Notes: generated from the sequence alone by a model not told the origin. Shown: positions 1 through 10,235, counted from the stretch's first letter. The stretch: DNA of 64,000 nucleotides from Cyprinodon diabolis (GCA_030533445.1 JARPUW010000308.1:1-64000), one strand, 5' to 3'. Program-made: numbers and translations.

Positions 1-222
1 CTGTTTTTTATGCTTTTTTTTTCCTCTCCCCATTCATTTCCTATGGGATTTTTTTGCGACGTTTTCGCTAATAATTCGCAAACCTTCGGACTAATGAGAA
101 AGTTTTATACAAGCACACATCACCCCATTGGTCCCGACGCGTGTGCCAACTTTGGGCCCGATCCGCCAAACCGTGCGGGACTAGTTACGCGCCGAAGTTT
201 TGGGTATACGGGAGAATTATAA
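1..222 (+). repeat. Lead segment of the unit: probable fragment of a teleost dispersed repeat
   Basis: This segment holds a T-rich stretch, the words GCGACGTTTTCGCTAATAAT and CCAAACCGTGCGGGACTAG, and then runs into a (TAA)n tract. Its wording and its (TAA)n end followed by a GC hairpin resemble dispersed repeats I associate with teleost genomes, but I cannot name the family. The segment is present in all 20 units, so it was captured before amplification. An open frame runs through it (10-222) but has no recognisable domain. Teleost affinity is inference from pattern memory. Confidence 0.4.
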
Positions 223-229
223 TAACTAG

Positions 230-249
230 AAAATTTCTAAAGAAATTTT
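230..249. repeat. Perfect AT-rich palindrome, 8-bp arms, 4-base loop
   Basis: The sequence AAAATTTCTAAAGAAATTTT pairs AAAATTTC with GAAATTTT around TAAA. It is unchanged in every unit I inspected. In units with the 66-bp element it sits inside a second perfect inverted pair, GTGGCCCCCC upstream and GGGGGGCCAC downstream, giving a nested cruciform-capable structure. In unit 1 only the right arm (GGGGGGCCAC, 252-261) remains because the 66-bp element is absent. Confidence 0.85.
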
Positions 250-251
250 GA

Positions 252-270
252 GGGGGGCCACCTACTGCCC
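252..270 (-). promoter_or_regulatory. CTCF-like motif (candidate)
   Basis: Read on the minus strand this is GGGCAGTAGGTGGCC preceded and followed by G/C-rich bases. Against the vertebrate CTCF core CCASYAGRKGGCRS, the 14-mer GCAGTAGGTGGCCC matches at 12 positions, missing the first C and the purine near the end. It occurs once per unit at the same place. CTCF binding is documented at other ~3-kb vertebrate macrosatellites. Binding here is untested, and a 12 of 14 match can arise by chance. Confidence 0.25.
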
Positions 271-325
271 GTCTGGGGAACCGGGCCAATACGGCCCTGG
301 CAAGTGACGTCGGGGCTCCCCAGAC
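271..325. repeat. Nested GC-rich inverted repeat
   Basis: GTCTGGGG (271-278) pairs perfectly with CCCCAGAC (318-325). Inside it GGGCC pairs with GGCCC around AATAC (283-297). The pair can fold as a branched hairpin in DNA or RNA. In units 4, 5 and 15 the left arm reads GTCTTGGG while the right arm is unchanged, so one pair is lost. In unit 12 the inner region reads ACAGGGCC. Confidence 0.7.
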
Positions 326-496
326 CAACTGCTTACGCCTTTGAGGGCTGCTGAGGGAAGGAAAGAGGGCAAGTTCATGGGCAAAGAGAGCTGTGTGCCA
401 CTTGTGCTGAAATCTGGGAAATAGACGTGCACAGAGTATGATGCACAAGGGTAATATGGGTTGTCCATATTGAAACACAGTGGGTAAAGCCCAGTT
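326..496. other. Unit spacer without recognised content
   Basis: This 171-bp stretch between the GC inverted repeat and the 51-bp minisatellite has no internal repetition or motif that I recognise. It carries useful class markers: CTTACGCC versus CTTATGCC, GGGCAAGTTCATG versus GGGCTAGGTCATG in class B and unit 12, and AAATCTGGG versus ACATCTGGG in class C. Confidence 0.6.
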
Positions 497-734
497 GGCG
501 GGCTTCGCCCGCCTGCTAGGAGCCATCTCAGTGAAGAAAAAAATCACCAATGGCGGGCTCTGCCCGCCTTCTAAGAGCCATTGCAGTGATGAAATCACCA
601 ATGGCGGGCTCCGCCCGCCTGCTAAGAGCCATTGCAGTGATGTAATCACCTTTGGCGGGCTCCGCCCGCCTGTTACCATTGGCGGGCTCCGCCCGCCTTC
701 TAAGAGCCATTGCAGTGATGAAATCACCAATGGC
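497..734 (+). repeat. 51-bp double-hairpin minisatellite, unit 1
   Basis: Five cores of GGCGGGC-NNN-GCCCGCC start at 497, 552, 603, 654 and 681 with loops TTC, TCT, TCC, TCC, TCC. Spacings are 55, 51, 51 and 27 bp. Between cores lies a second hairpin: GCCATTG, bulge CA, GTGAT, loop GAA or GTA, ATCAC, CAATGGC. The two hairpins overlap at the shared GGC, so nearly the whole 51-bp period is self-complementary. The 27-bp spacing marks a truncated copy with TGTTACCATT in place of the second hairpin. The period is a multiple of three, which keeps several frames open on both strands by accident. Confidence 0.95.
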
Positions 735-774
735 AATGAGCAATATGCCAGAATGTATGAGTGTGTATAAGGAA

Positions 775-1542
775 GAGGCTTTTATTCTGTAGAGTCCTTG
801 TAGTCTTATTTTGAAAGTCTATCATGAATGTGCATCAAAAGATGGGTCACGCCCAGCAGTGATATAGAATCCATTTCCAAATGTTAAATCACTGGTTTTC
901 CATGTTATTAGGTGAATAGTTGCTGTATTACAGAGTAAATGGGAGACTTTTATTGTGAAATTTGCTCTGGGGTGTGTTTTGAAAAGGTCACTAGAGTCTA
1001 ATAAAAACAACCTGGAAGAGTTTGGGTCATAATGTTGAGCCATTTGCATCAATTAATGCATTACTATAATCTAGAGGCTTTTATTTTGTAGGGTCCCTGG
1101 AGTCTTATTTTGAAAGTCCAACAGAGTTGTGTTTATAGAAAATGTTCAGACCCGTCAATGATAGTTGATTACTTTCCAATCGTTAAATCACTCTTTTTCC
1201 ATGTTATTAGGGCAGTAGATGAAGCGGAAATGGGAGGCTTTTATTTTGAAATTTGCTATAGGGTGTGTTTTAAACAGTCTCCTAGAGTCTATTCTCTAAA
1301 ACGGGGTTGAGTTTGGGTCATAATGTTGAGCCATATAGAGCAATAAATATATGTAAAAAATATAGAGGCTTTTATTTTGTAGGGTCCCTGGAGTCTTATT
1401 TTGAAAGTCTATCAGTGCTGAGTGGCAAGGGAAGTGTCATGTACAGCAGTCATATAGTATCCATTTCCCAATGTTAAATCAGTCCTTTCACCCTCCATTA
1501 GATTAATATGTGCTGTTTAAAACAGCAGAGGTAAAATCTGTT
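775..1542 (+). repeat. Internal ~295-bp tandem repeat, 2.6 copies
   Basis: The word GAGGCTTTTATT followed by TGTAG and GAGTCTTATTTTGAAAGTC or a close variant begins copies at 775, 1074 and 1365 (periods 299 and 291 bp). Copies share CCATTTCC-AATGTTAAATCA and GAGTTTGGGTCATAATGTTG at matching places. Copies 1 and 2 are visibly diverged from each other, so this duplication is much older than the 3.2-kb amplification. The third copy is cut off near 1542. The arrangement is kept in all units. Confidence 0.9.
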
Positions 1543-1653
1543 TGAAGCTTGGTAACCTTGACAACGCTTAACGAGCCTCTCACTGACACAGACAACAGCT
1601 GCACTCACTATTGGTTTCTTCTTCCCAGGCTTTTTTGTATGGGAAGAACGGCA
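1543..1653. other. Short linker between the two repeat fields
   Basis: This stretch includes CTTCTTCCCAGGCTTTTTTG, which looks like a polypyrimidine tract with an AG, but there is no partner donor or coding exon, so I do not call a splice site. It varies between units at AACGAGCC versus AAGGAGCC (the latter in class C and unit 10). Confidence 0.4.
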
Positions 1654-3168
1654 CCGAACAAACGACTACTGATCAAAAACCGTATGAGTTATTCAAAAAA
1701 CATTTTCACCATGAGCATCAGCAATCCTTCGACTCCAACTATACCAACTTTGGTGTATGTGTGTCATTCAGAAAAATATTTATGACGAGTTGAAAACACA
1801 TAGTCTGATTCGTTTTTCTCCCATCTTCAGCTCAAAAAGAATGGAGAAAGGCTGAAACTCTCATCCACTTTAGGTTGGTCTGGAGGGTTTTTAAGGCAAA
1901 GTATTAATCCTACCGTAATTCCGAAGACATTGTGTGAGTCCAGAGGTTTCAGTCTACAAACTGACCAAAAATGGTGACTGTAGCTCCAAATATGTGGCCG
2001 TGAGGGCGAGAATAAGATGTTTGATCTTAAAAAATGGCCGCCTCACACTAAGATTTCAGCAGCTGCACTCTAGCAGGCTGCTGCAGAAGCTAACTGTCAG
2101 CTAGCTTCCAGGTGCTTACCCTCCGAACAAACGACTGCTGAGCAAAAACCGTAAAAGATATCTGAAAAATTCTTTCAGTGAAAGCAACATCTATCCTTTG
2201 TCTCAGACTGGGGTAACCTTCATGTCTGTAGGTCTTTCACAACCCAAAACGAAGCACAAACAAAATGGTTGGCCCACCTGCTCCTCCCTTTGTTTGAACT
2301 GCAGGACCTCACTCTCACTCACCTTTTAGCTGCTAAAGCACCCCTCCGAACAAACGACTGCTGAGTAAAAACCGTAAAAGGTATCTGAAAAATTCTTTTT
2401 ATCTAAGCGACAGCTATATCTTGTCTTCAATTGGAGTAACTTTCATGGCTGTAGGTCATCTACAAACTGAATGGGAAGAGAAAGAAAAAGAAAAAACGTT
2501 TCATCACACCTAAGCTTCTAATTGAGCTAGCTGCAGCAGGTCACTGTCACTCAGCTTTCAGGTGCTTAAAATGTCCTCCGAACAAACGACTGCTGAGCAA
2601 AAACCGTATGAGTTATTCAAAAAATTTTTTCACCGTGAGCGTCAGTCATCCTTCGACTCCAACTATGCCAACTTTGGTGTATGTGTGTCATTCAGAAAAA
2701 TATTTATGACGAGTTTAAAACACATAGTCGGATTCGTTTTTCTCCCCTCTTCTGCTCCAAAACCAATGAAAAACGGCTCTGATTTTCATCGACTTTAGGT
2801 CGGTCTGGAGGGTTTTTAAGGAAAAGTATTAATCCTACCGTAATTCCGAAGATATTGTGTGGGTCCAGAGATTTCAGTCTACAAACTGACCAAAAATGGT
2901 GACTCTAGCTATAAATATGTGGCCGTGAGGGCGAGTTTAAAATGTTTTTTTGTGTTTAAAAAACGCCTGCCTCACACTCTAGCTTTTCAGTTGCTCCACT
3001 CTAGCAGGCTGGATTTTGCTAAAACTTTGTGGCGCTTGAGGTCTGATTATACAAAAACCGTAGCAGTTATCAACATACCGTCTTCAGTTTTAAATAGACG
3101 AAGGATTTATCTACAAACTGAGCTTCAAACTGTTTTTCTAGGTGAATGTATGCCGACACAGTGAAGTG
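1654..3168 (+). repeat. Field of decayed ~230-bp modules
   Basis: Perfect CCGAACAAACGAC motifs followed by AAAAACCGTA lie at 1654, 2123, 2346 and 2578. Spacings of 469, 223 and 232 bp suggest a ~230-bp basic period with one motif lost in the first gap. CTACAAACTGA, or a variant, recurs at a similar phase near 1954, 2454, 2878 and 3110. The stretch beginning at 1654 is more closely repeated from 2578: both carry the ATTAATCCTACCGTAATTCC block (near 1904 and 2828), a ~924-bp offset. A purine tract of GAAAGAAAAAGAAAAAA type lies near 2480. No coding content is evident. Confidence 0.85.
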
Positions 3169-6100
3169 CTGTTTTTTATGCTTTTTTTTTCCTCTCCCCA
3201 TTCATTTCCTATGGGATTTTTTTGCGACGTTTTCGCTAATAATTCGCAAACCTTCGGACTAATGAGAAAGTTTTATACAAGCACACATCACCCCATTGGT
3301 CCCGACGCGTGTGCCAACTTTGGGCCCGATCCGCCAAACCGTGCGGGACTAGTTACGCGCCGAAGTTTTGGGTATACGGGAGAATTATAATAATAACTAG
3401 AAAATTTCTAAAGAAATTTTGAGGGGGGCCACCTACTGCCCGTCTGGGGAACCGGGCCAATACGGCCCTGGCAAGTGACGTCGGGGCTCCCCAGACCAAC
3501 TGCTTACGCCTTTGAGGGCTGCTGAGGGAAGGAAAGAGGGCAAGTTCATGGGCAAAGAGAGCTGTGTGCCACTTGTGCTGAAATCTGGGAAATAGACGTG
3601 CACAGAGTATGATGCACAAGGGTAATATGGGTTGTCCATATTGAAACACAGTGGGTAAAGCCCAGTTGGCGGGCTTCGCCCGCCTGCTAGGAGCCATCTC
3701 AGTGAAGAAAAAAATCACCAATGGCGGGCTCTGCCCGCCTTCTAAGAGCCATTGCAGTGATGAAATCACCAATGGCGGGCTCCGCCCGCCTGCTAAGAGC
3801 CATTGCAGTGATGTAATCACCTTTGGCGGGCTCCGCCCGCCTGTTACCATTGGCGGGCTCCGCCCGCCTTCTAAGAGCCATTGCAGTGATGAAATCACCA
3901 ATGGCAATGAGCAATATGCCAGAATGTATGAGTGTGTATAAGGAAGAGGCTTTTATTCTGTAGAGTCCTTGTAGTCTTATTTTGAAAGTCTATCATGAAT
4001 GTGCATCAAAAGATGGGTCACGCCCAGCAGTGATATAGAATCCATTTCCAAATGTTAAATCACTGGTTTTCCATGTTATTAGGTGAATAGTTGCTGTATT
4101 ACAGAGTAAATGGGAGACTTTTATTGTGAAATTTGCTCTGGGGTGTGTTTTGAAAAGGTCACTAGAGTCTAATAAAAACAACCTGGAAGAGTTTGGGTCA
4201 TAATGTTGAGCCATTTGCATCAATTAATGCATTACTATAATCTAGAGGCTTTTATTTTGTAGGGTCCCTGGAGTCTTATTTTGAAAGTCCAACAGAGTTG
4301 TGTTTATAGAAAATGTTCAGACCCGTCAATGATAGTTGATTACTTTCCAATCGTTAAATCACTGTTTTTCCATGTTATTAGGGCAGTAGATGAAGCGGAA
4401 ATGGGAGGCTTTTATTTTGAAATTTGCTATAGGGTGTGTTTTAAACAGTCTCCTAGAGTCTATTCTCTAAAACGGGGTTGAGTTTGGGTCATAATGTTGA
4501 GCCATATAGAGCAATAAATATATGTAAAAAATATAGAGGCTTTTATTTTGTAGGGTCCCTGGAGTCTTATTTTGAAAGTCTATCAGTGCTGAGTGGCAAG
4601 GGAAGTGTCATGTACAGCAGTCATATAGTATCCATTTCCCAATGTTAAATCAGTCCTTTCACCCTCCATTAGATTAATATGTGCTGTTTAAAACAGCAGA
4701 GGTAAAATCTGTTTGAAGCTTGGTAACCTTGACAACGCTTAACGAGCCTCTCACTGACACAGACAACAGCTGCACTCACTATTGGTTTCTTCTTCCCAGG
4801 CTTTTTTGTATGGGAAGAACGGCACCGAACAAACGACTACTGATCAAAAACCGTATGAGTTATTCAAAAAACATTTTCACCATGAGCATCAGCAATCCTT
4901 CGACTCCAACTATACCAACTTTGGTGTATGTGTGTCATTCAGAAAAATATTTATGACGAGTTGAAAACACATAGTCTGATTCGTTTTTCTCCCATCTTCA
5001 GCTCAAAAAGAATGGAGAAAGGCTGAAACTCTCATCCACTTTAGGTTGGTCTGGAGGGTTTTTAAGGCAAAGTATTAATCCTACCGTAATTCCGAAGACA
5101 TTGTGTGAGTCCAGAGGTTTCAGTCTACAAACTGACCAAAAATGGTGACTGTAGCTCCAAATATGTGGCCGTGAGGGCGAGAATAAGATGTTTGATCTTA
5201 AAAAATGGCCGCCTCACACTAAGATTTCAGCAGCTGCACTCTAGCAGGCTGCTGCAGAAGCTAACTGTCAGCTAGCTTCCAGGTGCTTACCCTCCGAACA
5301 AACGACTGCTGAGCAAAAACCGTAAAAGATATCTGAAAAATTCTTTCAGTGAAAGCAACATCTATCCTTTGTCTCAGACTGGGGTAACCTTCATGTCTGT
5401 AGGTCTTTCACAACCCAAAACGAAGCACAAACAAAATGGTTGGCCCACCTGCTCCTCCCTTTGTTTGAACTGCAGGACCTCACTCTCACTCACCTTTTAG
5501 CTGCTAAAGCACCCCTCCGAACAAACGACTGCTGAGTAAAAACCGTAAAAGGTATCTGAAAAATTCTTTTTATCTAAGCGACAGCTATATCTTGTCTTCA
5601 ATTGGAGTAACTTTCATGGCTGTAGGTCATCTACAAACTGAATGGGAAGAGAAAGAAAAAGAAAAAACGTTTCATCACACCTAAGCTTCTAATTGAGCTA
5701 GCTGCAGCAGGTCACTGTCACTCAGCTTTCAGGTGCTTAAAATGTCCTCCGAACAAACGACTGCTGAGCAAAAACCGTATGAGTTATTCAAAAAATTTTT
5801 TCACCGTGAGCGTCAGTCATCCTTCGACTCCAACTATGCCAACTTTGGTGTATGTGTGTCATTCAGAAAAATATTTATGACGAGTTTAAAACACATAGTC
5901 GGATTCGTTTTTCTCCCCTCTTCTGCTCCAAAACCAATGAAAAACGGCTCTGATTTTCATCGACTTTAGGTCGGTCTGGAGGGTTTTTAAGGAAAAGTAT
6001 TAATCCTACCGTAATTCCGAAGATATTGTGTGGGTCCAGAGATTTCAGTCTACAAACTGACCAAAAATGGTGACTCTAGCTATAAATATGTGGCCGTGAG

Positions 6101-6339
6101 GGCGAGTTTAAAATGTTTTTTTGTGTTTAAAAAACGCCTGCCTCACACTCTAGCTTTTCAGTTGCTCCACTCTAGCAGGCTGGATTTTGCTAAAACTTTG
6201 TGGCGCTTGAGGTCTGATTATACAAAAACCGTAGCAGTTATCAACATACCGTCTTCAGTTTTAAATAGACGAAGGATTTATCTACAAACTGAGCTTCAAA
6301 CTGTTTTTCTAGGTGAATGTATGCCGACACAGTGAAGTG
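3169..6339 (+). repeat. Unit 2, class A (3171 bp)
   Basis: Nearly identical to unit 1 shifted by 3168 bp, with one more TAA before the palindrome. A private change reads ATCACTGTTTTTCC near 4361, where other units have ATCACTCTTTTTCC. It has no 66-bp element and five hairpin cores. Confidence 0.95.
3668..3905 (+). repeat. 51-bp minisatellite, unit 2
   Basis: Five cores with loops TTC, TCT, TCC, TCC, TCC and the short 27-bp spacing before the last core, as in unit 1. Confidence 0.95.
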
Positions 6340-6571
6340 CTGTTTTTTATGCTTTTTTTTTCCTCTCCCCATTCATTTCCTATGGGATTTTTTTGCGACG
6401 TTTTCGCTAATAATTCGCAAACCTTCGGACTAATGAGAAAGTTTTATACAAGCACACATCACCCCATTGGTCCCGACGCGTGTGCCAACTTTGGGCCCGA
6501 TCCGCCAAACCGTGCGGGACTAGTTACGCGCCGAAGTTTTGGGTATACGGGAGAATTATAATAATAATAAT

Positions 6572-6631
6572 ACGCGGAATAAATATGTGCAATAGTAGTA
6601 GGTGGGCCATGCCTTCGGCATGTGGCCCCCC
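6572..6631 (+). repeat. 66-bp hairpin element, 1 copy, unit 3
   Basis: After (TAA)4 comes ACGCGGAATAAATATGTG and then AGTAGGTGGGCCATGCC-TTCG-GCATGTGGCCCCCC. ATGCC and GGCAT close a TTCG loop, an exceptionally stable tetraloop if transcribed. The GTGGCCCCCC end pairs with GGGGGGCCAC beyond the AT palindrome, and AGTAGGTGG pairs with CCACCTACT beyond that. Confidence 0.9.
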
Positions 6632-6904
6632 AACTAGAAAATTTCTAAAGAAATTTTGAGGGGGGCCACCTACTGCCCGTCTGGGGAACCGGGCCAATAC
6701 GGCCCTGGCAAGTGATGTCGGGGCTCCCCAGACCAACTGCTTATGCCTTTGAGGGCTGCTGAGGGAAGGAAAGAGGGCTAGGTCATGGGCAAAGAGAGCT
6801 GTGTGCCACCTGTGCTGAAATCTGGGTAATAGACGTGCACAGCGTATGATGCACAAGGGTAATATGGGTTGTCCATATTGAACCGCAGTGGGTAAAGCTC
6901 AGTT

Positions 6905-7170
6905 GGTGGGCTCCGCCCGCCTGCTAGGAGCCCTTGCAGCGATGAAAAAAATCCCCAATGGCGGGCATTGCCCGCCTGCTAAGAGCCATTGCAGTGATGA
7001 AATCACCAATGGCGGGCTCCGCCCGCCTGCTAGGAGCCATTGCAGTGATGAAAAAAATCACCATTGGCGGGCTCCGCCCGCCTCCTAACAGCCATTGCAG
7101 TGATGAAATCACCAATGGCGGGCTCCGCCCGCCTTCTAAGAGCCATTGCAGTGATGAAATTACAAATGGC
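6905..7170 (+). repeat. 51-bp minisatellite, unit 3 (class B form)
   Basis: Five cores start at 6905, 6960, 7011, 7066 and 7117. The first has stem GGTGGGC (a G-U pair if RNA), and the second has loop ATT. The 55-bp periods arise from a four-A expansion of the second hairpin loop. The last repeat ends GTGATGAAATTAC rather than ATCAC, again a C to T that still allows a G-U pair. Confidence 0.95.
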
Positions 7171-9836
7171 TATAAGCAATATGCCAGAATGTATGAGTGT
7201 GTATAAGGAAGAGGCTTTTATTTTGTAGAGTCCCTGTAGTCTTATTTTGAAAGTCTATCATGGAAGTGCATCTATAGATGGGTCATGCCCAGCAGTGATA
7301 TAGAATCCATTTCCAAATGTTAAATCACTGGTTTTCCATGTTATTAGGTGAATAGTTCCTGTATTACAGAGTAAATGGGGGACTTTTATTGTGAAATTTG
7401 CTCTGGGGTGTGTTTTGAAAAGGTCACTAGAGTCTAATAAAAACAACCTGGAAGAGTTTGGGTCATAATGTTGAGCCATTTGCATCAATTAATGCATTAG
7501 TATAATCTAGAGGCTTTTATTTTGTAGGGTCCCTGGAGTCTTATTTTGAAAGTCCAACAGAGTTGTGTTTAGAGAAAATGTTCAGACCCATCAATGATAG
7601 TTGATGACTTTCCAATCGTTAAATCACTCTTTTTCCATTTTATTAGGGCAGTAGATGAAGCGGAAATGGGAGGCTTTTATTTTGAAATTTGCCATAGGGT
7701 GTGTTTTAAACAGTCTCCTAGAGTCTATTCTCTAAAATGGGGTTGAGTTTGGGTCATAATGTTGAGCCATATAGGGCAATAAATATATGTAAAAAATATA
7801 GAGGCTTTTATTTTGAAGGGTCCCTGGAGTCTTATTTTGAAAGTCTATCAGTGCTGAGTGGCAAGGGAAGTGTCATGGACGGCAGTCATATAGTATCCAT
7901 TTCCCAATGTTAAATCAGTGCTTTCACCCTCCATTAGATTAATATGTGCTGTTTAAAACAGCAGAGGTAAAATCTGTTTGAAGCTTGGTAACCTTGACAA
8001 CGCTTAACGAGCCTCTCACTGACACAGACAACAGCTGCACTCACTATTGGTTTCTTCTTCCCAGGCTTTTTTGTATGGGAAGAACGGCACCGAACAAACG
8101 ACTACTGATCAAAAACCGTATGAGTTATTCAAAAAACATTTTCACCATGAGCATCAGCAATCCTTCGACTCCAACTATACCAACTTTGGTGTATGTGTGT
8201 CATTCAGAAAAATATTTATGACGAGTTGAAAACACATAGTCTGATTCGTTTTTCTCCCATCTTCAGCTCAAAAAGAATGGAGAAAGGCTGAAACTCTCAT
8301 CCACTTTAGGTTGGTCTGGAGGGTTTTTAAGGCAAAGTATTAATCCTACCGTAATTCCGAAGACATTGTGTGAGTCCAGAGGTTTCAGTCTACAAACTGA
8401 CCAAAAATGGTGACTGTAGCTCCAAATATGTGGCCGTGAGGGCGAGAATAAGATGTTTGATCTTAAAAAATGGCCGCCTCACACTAAGATTTCAGCAGCT
8501 GCACTCTAGCAGGCTGCTGCAGAAGCTAACTGTCAGCTAGCTTCCAGGTGCTTACCCTCCGAACAAACGACTGCTGAGCAAAAACCGTAAAAGATATCTG
8601 AAAAATTCTTTCAGTGAAAGCAACATCTATCCTTTGTCTCAGACTGGGGTAACCTTCATGTCTGTAGGTCTTTCACAACCCAAAACGAAGCACAAACAAA
8701 ATGGTTGGCCCACCTGCTCCTCCCTTTGTTTGAACTGCAGGACCTCACTCTCACTCACCTTTTAGCTGCTAAAGCACCCCTCCGAACAAACGACTGCTGA
8801 GTAAAAACCGTAAAAGGTATCTGAAAAATTCTTTTTATCTAAGCGACAGCTATATCTTGTCTTCAATTGGAGTAACTTTCATGGCTGTAGGTCATCTACA
8901 AACTGAATGGGAAGAGAAAGAAAAAGAAAAAACGTTTCATCACACCTAAGCTTCTAATTGAGCTAGCTGCAGCAGGTCACTGTCACTCAGCTTTCAGGTG
9001 CTTAAAATGTCCTCCGAACAAACGACTGCTGAGCAAAAACCGTATGAGTTATTCAAAAAATTTTTTCACCGTGAGCGTCAGTCATCCTTCGACTCCAACT
9101 ATGCCAACTTTGGTGTATGTGTGTCATTCAGAAAAATATTTATGACGAGTTTAAAACACATAGTCGGATTCGTTTTTCTCCCCTCTTCTGCTCCAAAACC
9201 AATGAAAAACGGCTCTGATTTTCATCGACTTTAGGTCGGTCTGGAGGGTTTTTAAGGAAAAGTATTAATCCTACCGTAATTCCGAAGATATTGTGTGGGT
9301 CCAGAGATTTCAGTCTACAAACTGACCAAAAATGGTGACTCTAGCTATAAATATGTGGCCGTGAGGGCGAGTTTAAAATGTTTTTTTGTGTTTAAAAAAC
9401 GCCTGCCTCACACTCTAGCTTTTCAGTTGCTCCACTCTAGCAGGCTGGATTTTGCTAAAACTTTGTGGCGCTTGAGGTCTGATTATACAAAAACCGTAGC
9501 AGTTATCAACATACCGTCTTCAGTTTTAAATAGACGAAGGATTTATCTACAAACTGAGCTTCAAACTGTTTTTCTAGGTGAATGTATGCCGACACAGTGA
9601 AGTGCTGTTTTTTATGCTTTTTTTTTCCTCTCCCCATTCATTTCCTATGGGATTTTTTTGCGACGTTTTCGCTAATAATTCGCAAACCTTCGGACTAATG
9701 AGAAAGTTTTATACAAGCACACATCACCCCATTGGTCCCGACGCGTGTGCCAACTTTGGGCCCGATCCGCCAAACCGTGCGGGACTAGTTACGCGCCGAA
9801 GTTTTGGGTATACGGGAGAATTATAATAATAATAAT

Positions 9837-9962
9837 ACGCGGAATAAATATGTGCAATAGTAGTAGGTGGGCCATGCCTTCGGCATGTGGCCCCCCAATA
9901 ATACGCGGAATAAATATGTGCAATAGTAGTAGGTGGGCCATGCCTTCGGCATGTGGCCCCCC
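9837..9962 (+). repeat. 66-bp hairpin element, 2 copies, unit 4
   Basis: Copies start at ACGCGG 9837 and 9903, exactly 66 bp apart, joined by AATAAT. The two copies look identical, which points to recent duplication. Confidence 0.95.
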
Positions 9963-10235
9963 AACTAGAAAATTTCTAAAGAAATTTTGAGGGGGGCCAC
10001 CTACTGCCCGTCTTGGGAACCGGGCCAATACGGCCCTGGCAAGTGACGTCGGGGCTCCCCAGACCAACTGCTTACGCCTTTGAGGGCTGCTGAGGGAAGG
10101 AAAGAGGGCAAGTTCATGGGCAAAGAGAGCTGTGTGCCACTTGTGCTGACATCTGGGAAATAGACGTGCACAGCGTATGATGCACAAGGGTAATATGGGT
10201 TGTCCATATTGAAACACAGTGGGTAAAGCCCAGTT

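Larger units (their letters stand above)
1..3168 (+). repeat. Unit 1, class A (3168 bp), reference copy
   Basis: Used here as the coordinate reference for internal modules. It has (TAA)2 directly before the AT palindrome, no 66-bp hairpin element and five 51-bp-type hairpin cores. Class A marks are AGAGTATGATG near 436 (other units have AGCGTATGATG) and TCATGTACAG near 1438 (others have TCATGGAC). Class A is otherwise seen only in units 2, 19 and 20. Confidence 0.95.
6340..9604 (+). repeat. Unit 3, class B (3265 bp)
   Basis: Class B markers begin after the palindrome: AAGTGATGTCGG, CTTATGCC, GGCTAGGTCATG, ATTGAACCGCAG, GTGCATCTATAGATG, CCTGTATTACAG, GGGGGACTTTT, TTTAGAGAAAATG, ACCCATCAATG, AAAATGGGGTT and TCATGGACGG. 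Many of these are T or A where other classes have CpG. Units 8 and 11 carry the same set throughout; unit 14 carries it only in its front part. Confidence 0.95.

Noticed and set aside
497..734. CRISPR array
   Set aside because: The whole 51-bp period is conserved, so there are no variable spacers, and there are no cas genes. The rest of the window looks vertebrate.
1591..1660. Splice acceptor and exon after CTTCTTCCCAGG
   Set aside because: No donor, no conserved reading frame and no coding similarity follow. Pyrimidine-rich AG sites of this type are common by chance.
2562..2798. 78-codon frame in the last CCGAACAAACGAC module
   Set aside because: About half of the units carry a TGA part way through (GTCTGATTCG instead of GTCGGATTCG), with no sign that open copies are preferred.
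2859..3164. 101-codon plus-strand frame present in nearly every unit
   Set aside because: It starts at GTG inside a decayed non-coding module. Its repetition only reflects copying of the unit, and unit 13 breaks it with a stop without any other change. No start context, splice signals or domain.
3142..3390. 82-codon frame across the unit junction
   Set aside because: It starts at GTG, is low complexity at its start, and lies in a segment that looks like a dispersed repeat.
6895..6906. tRNA-like box A (AAGCTCAGTTGG) before the minisatellite in class B units
   Set aside because: There is no matching box B at the proper distance downstream on the same strand and no tRNA cloverleaf. Other classes read AAGCCCAGTTGG. 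Probably chance.
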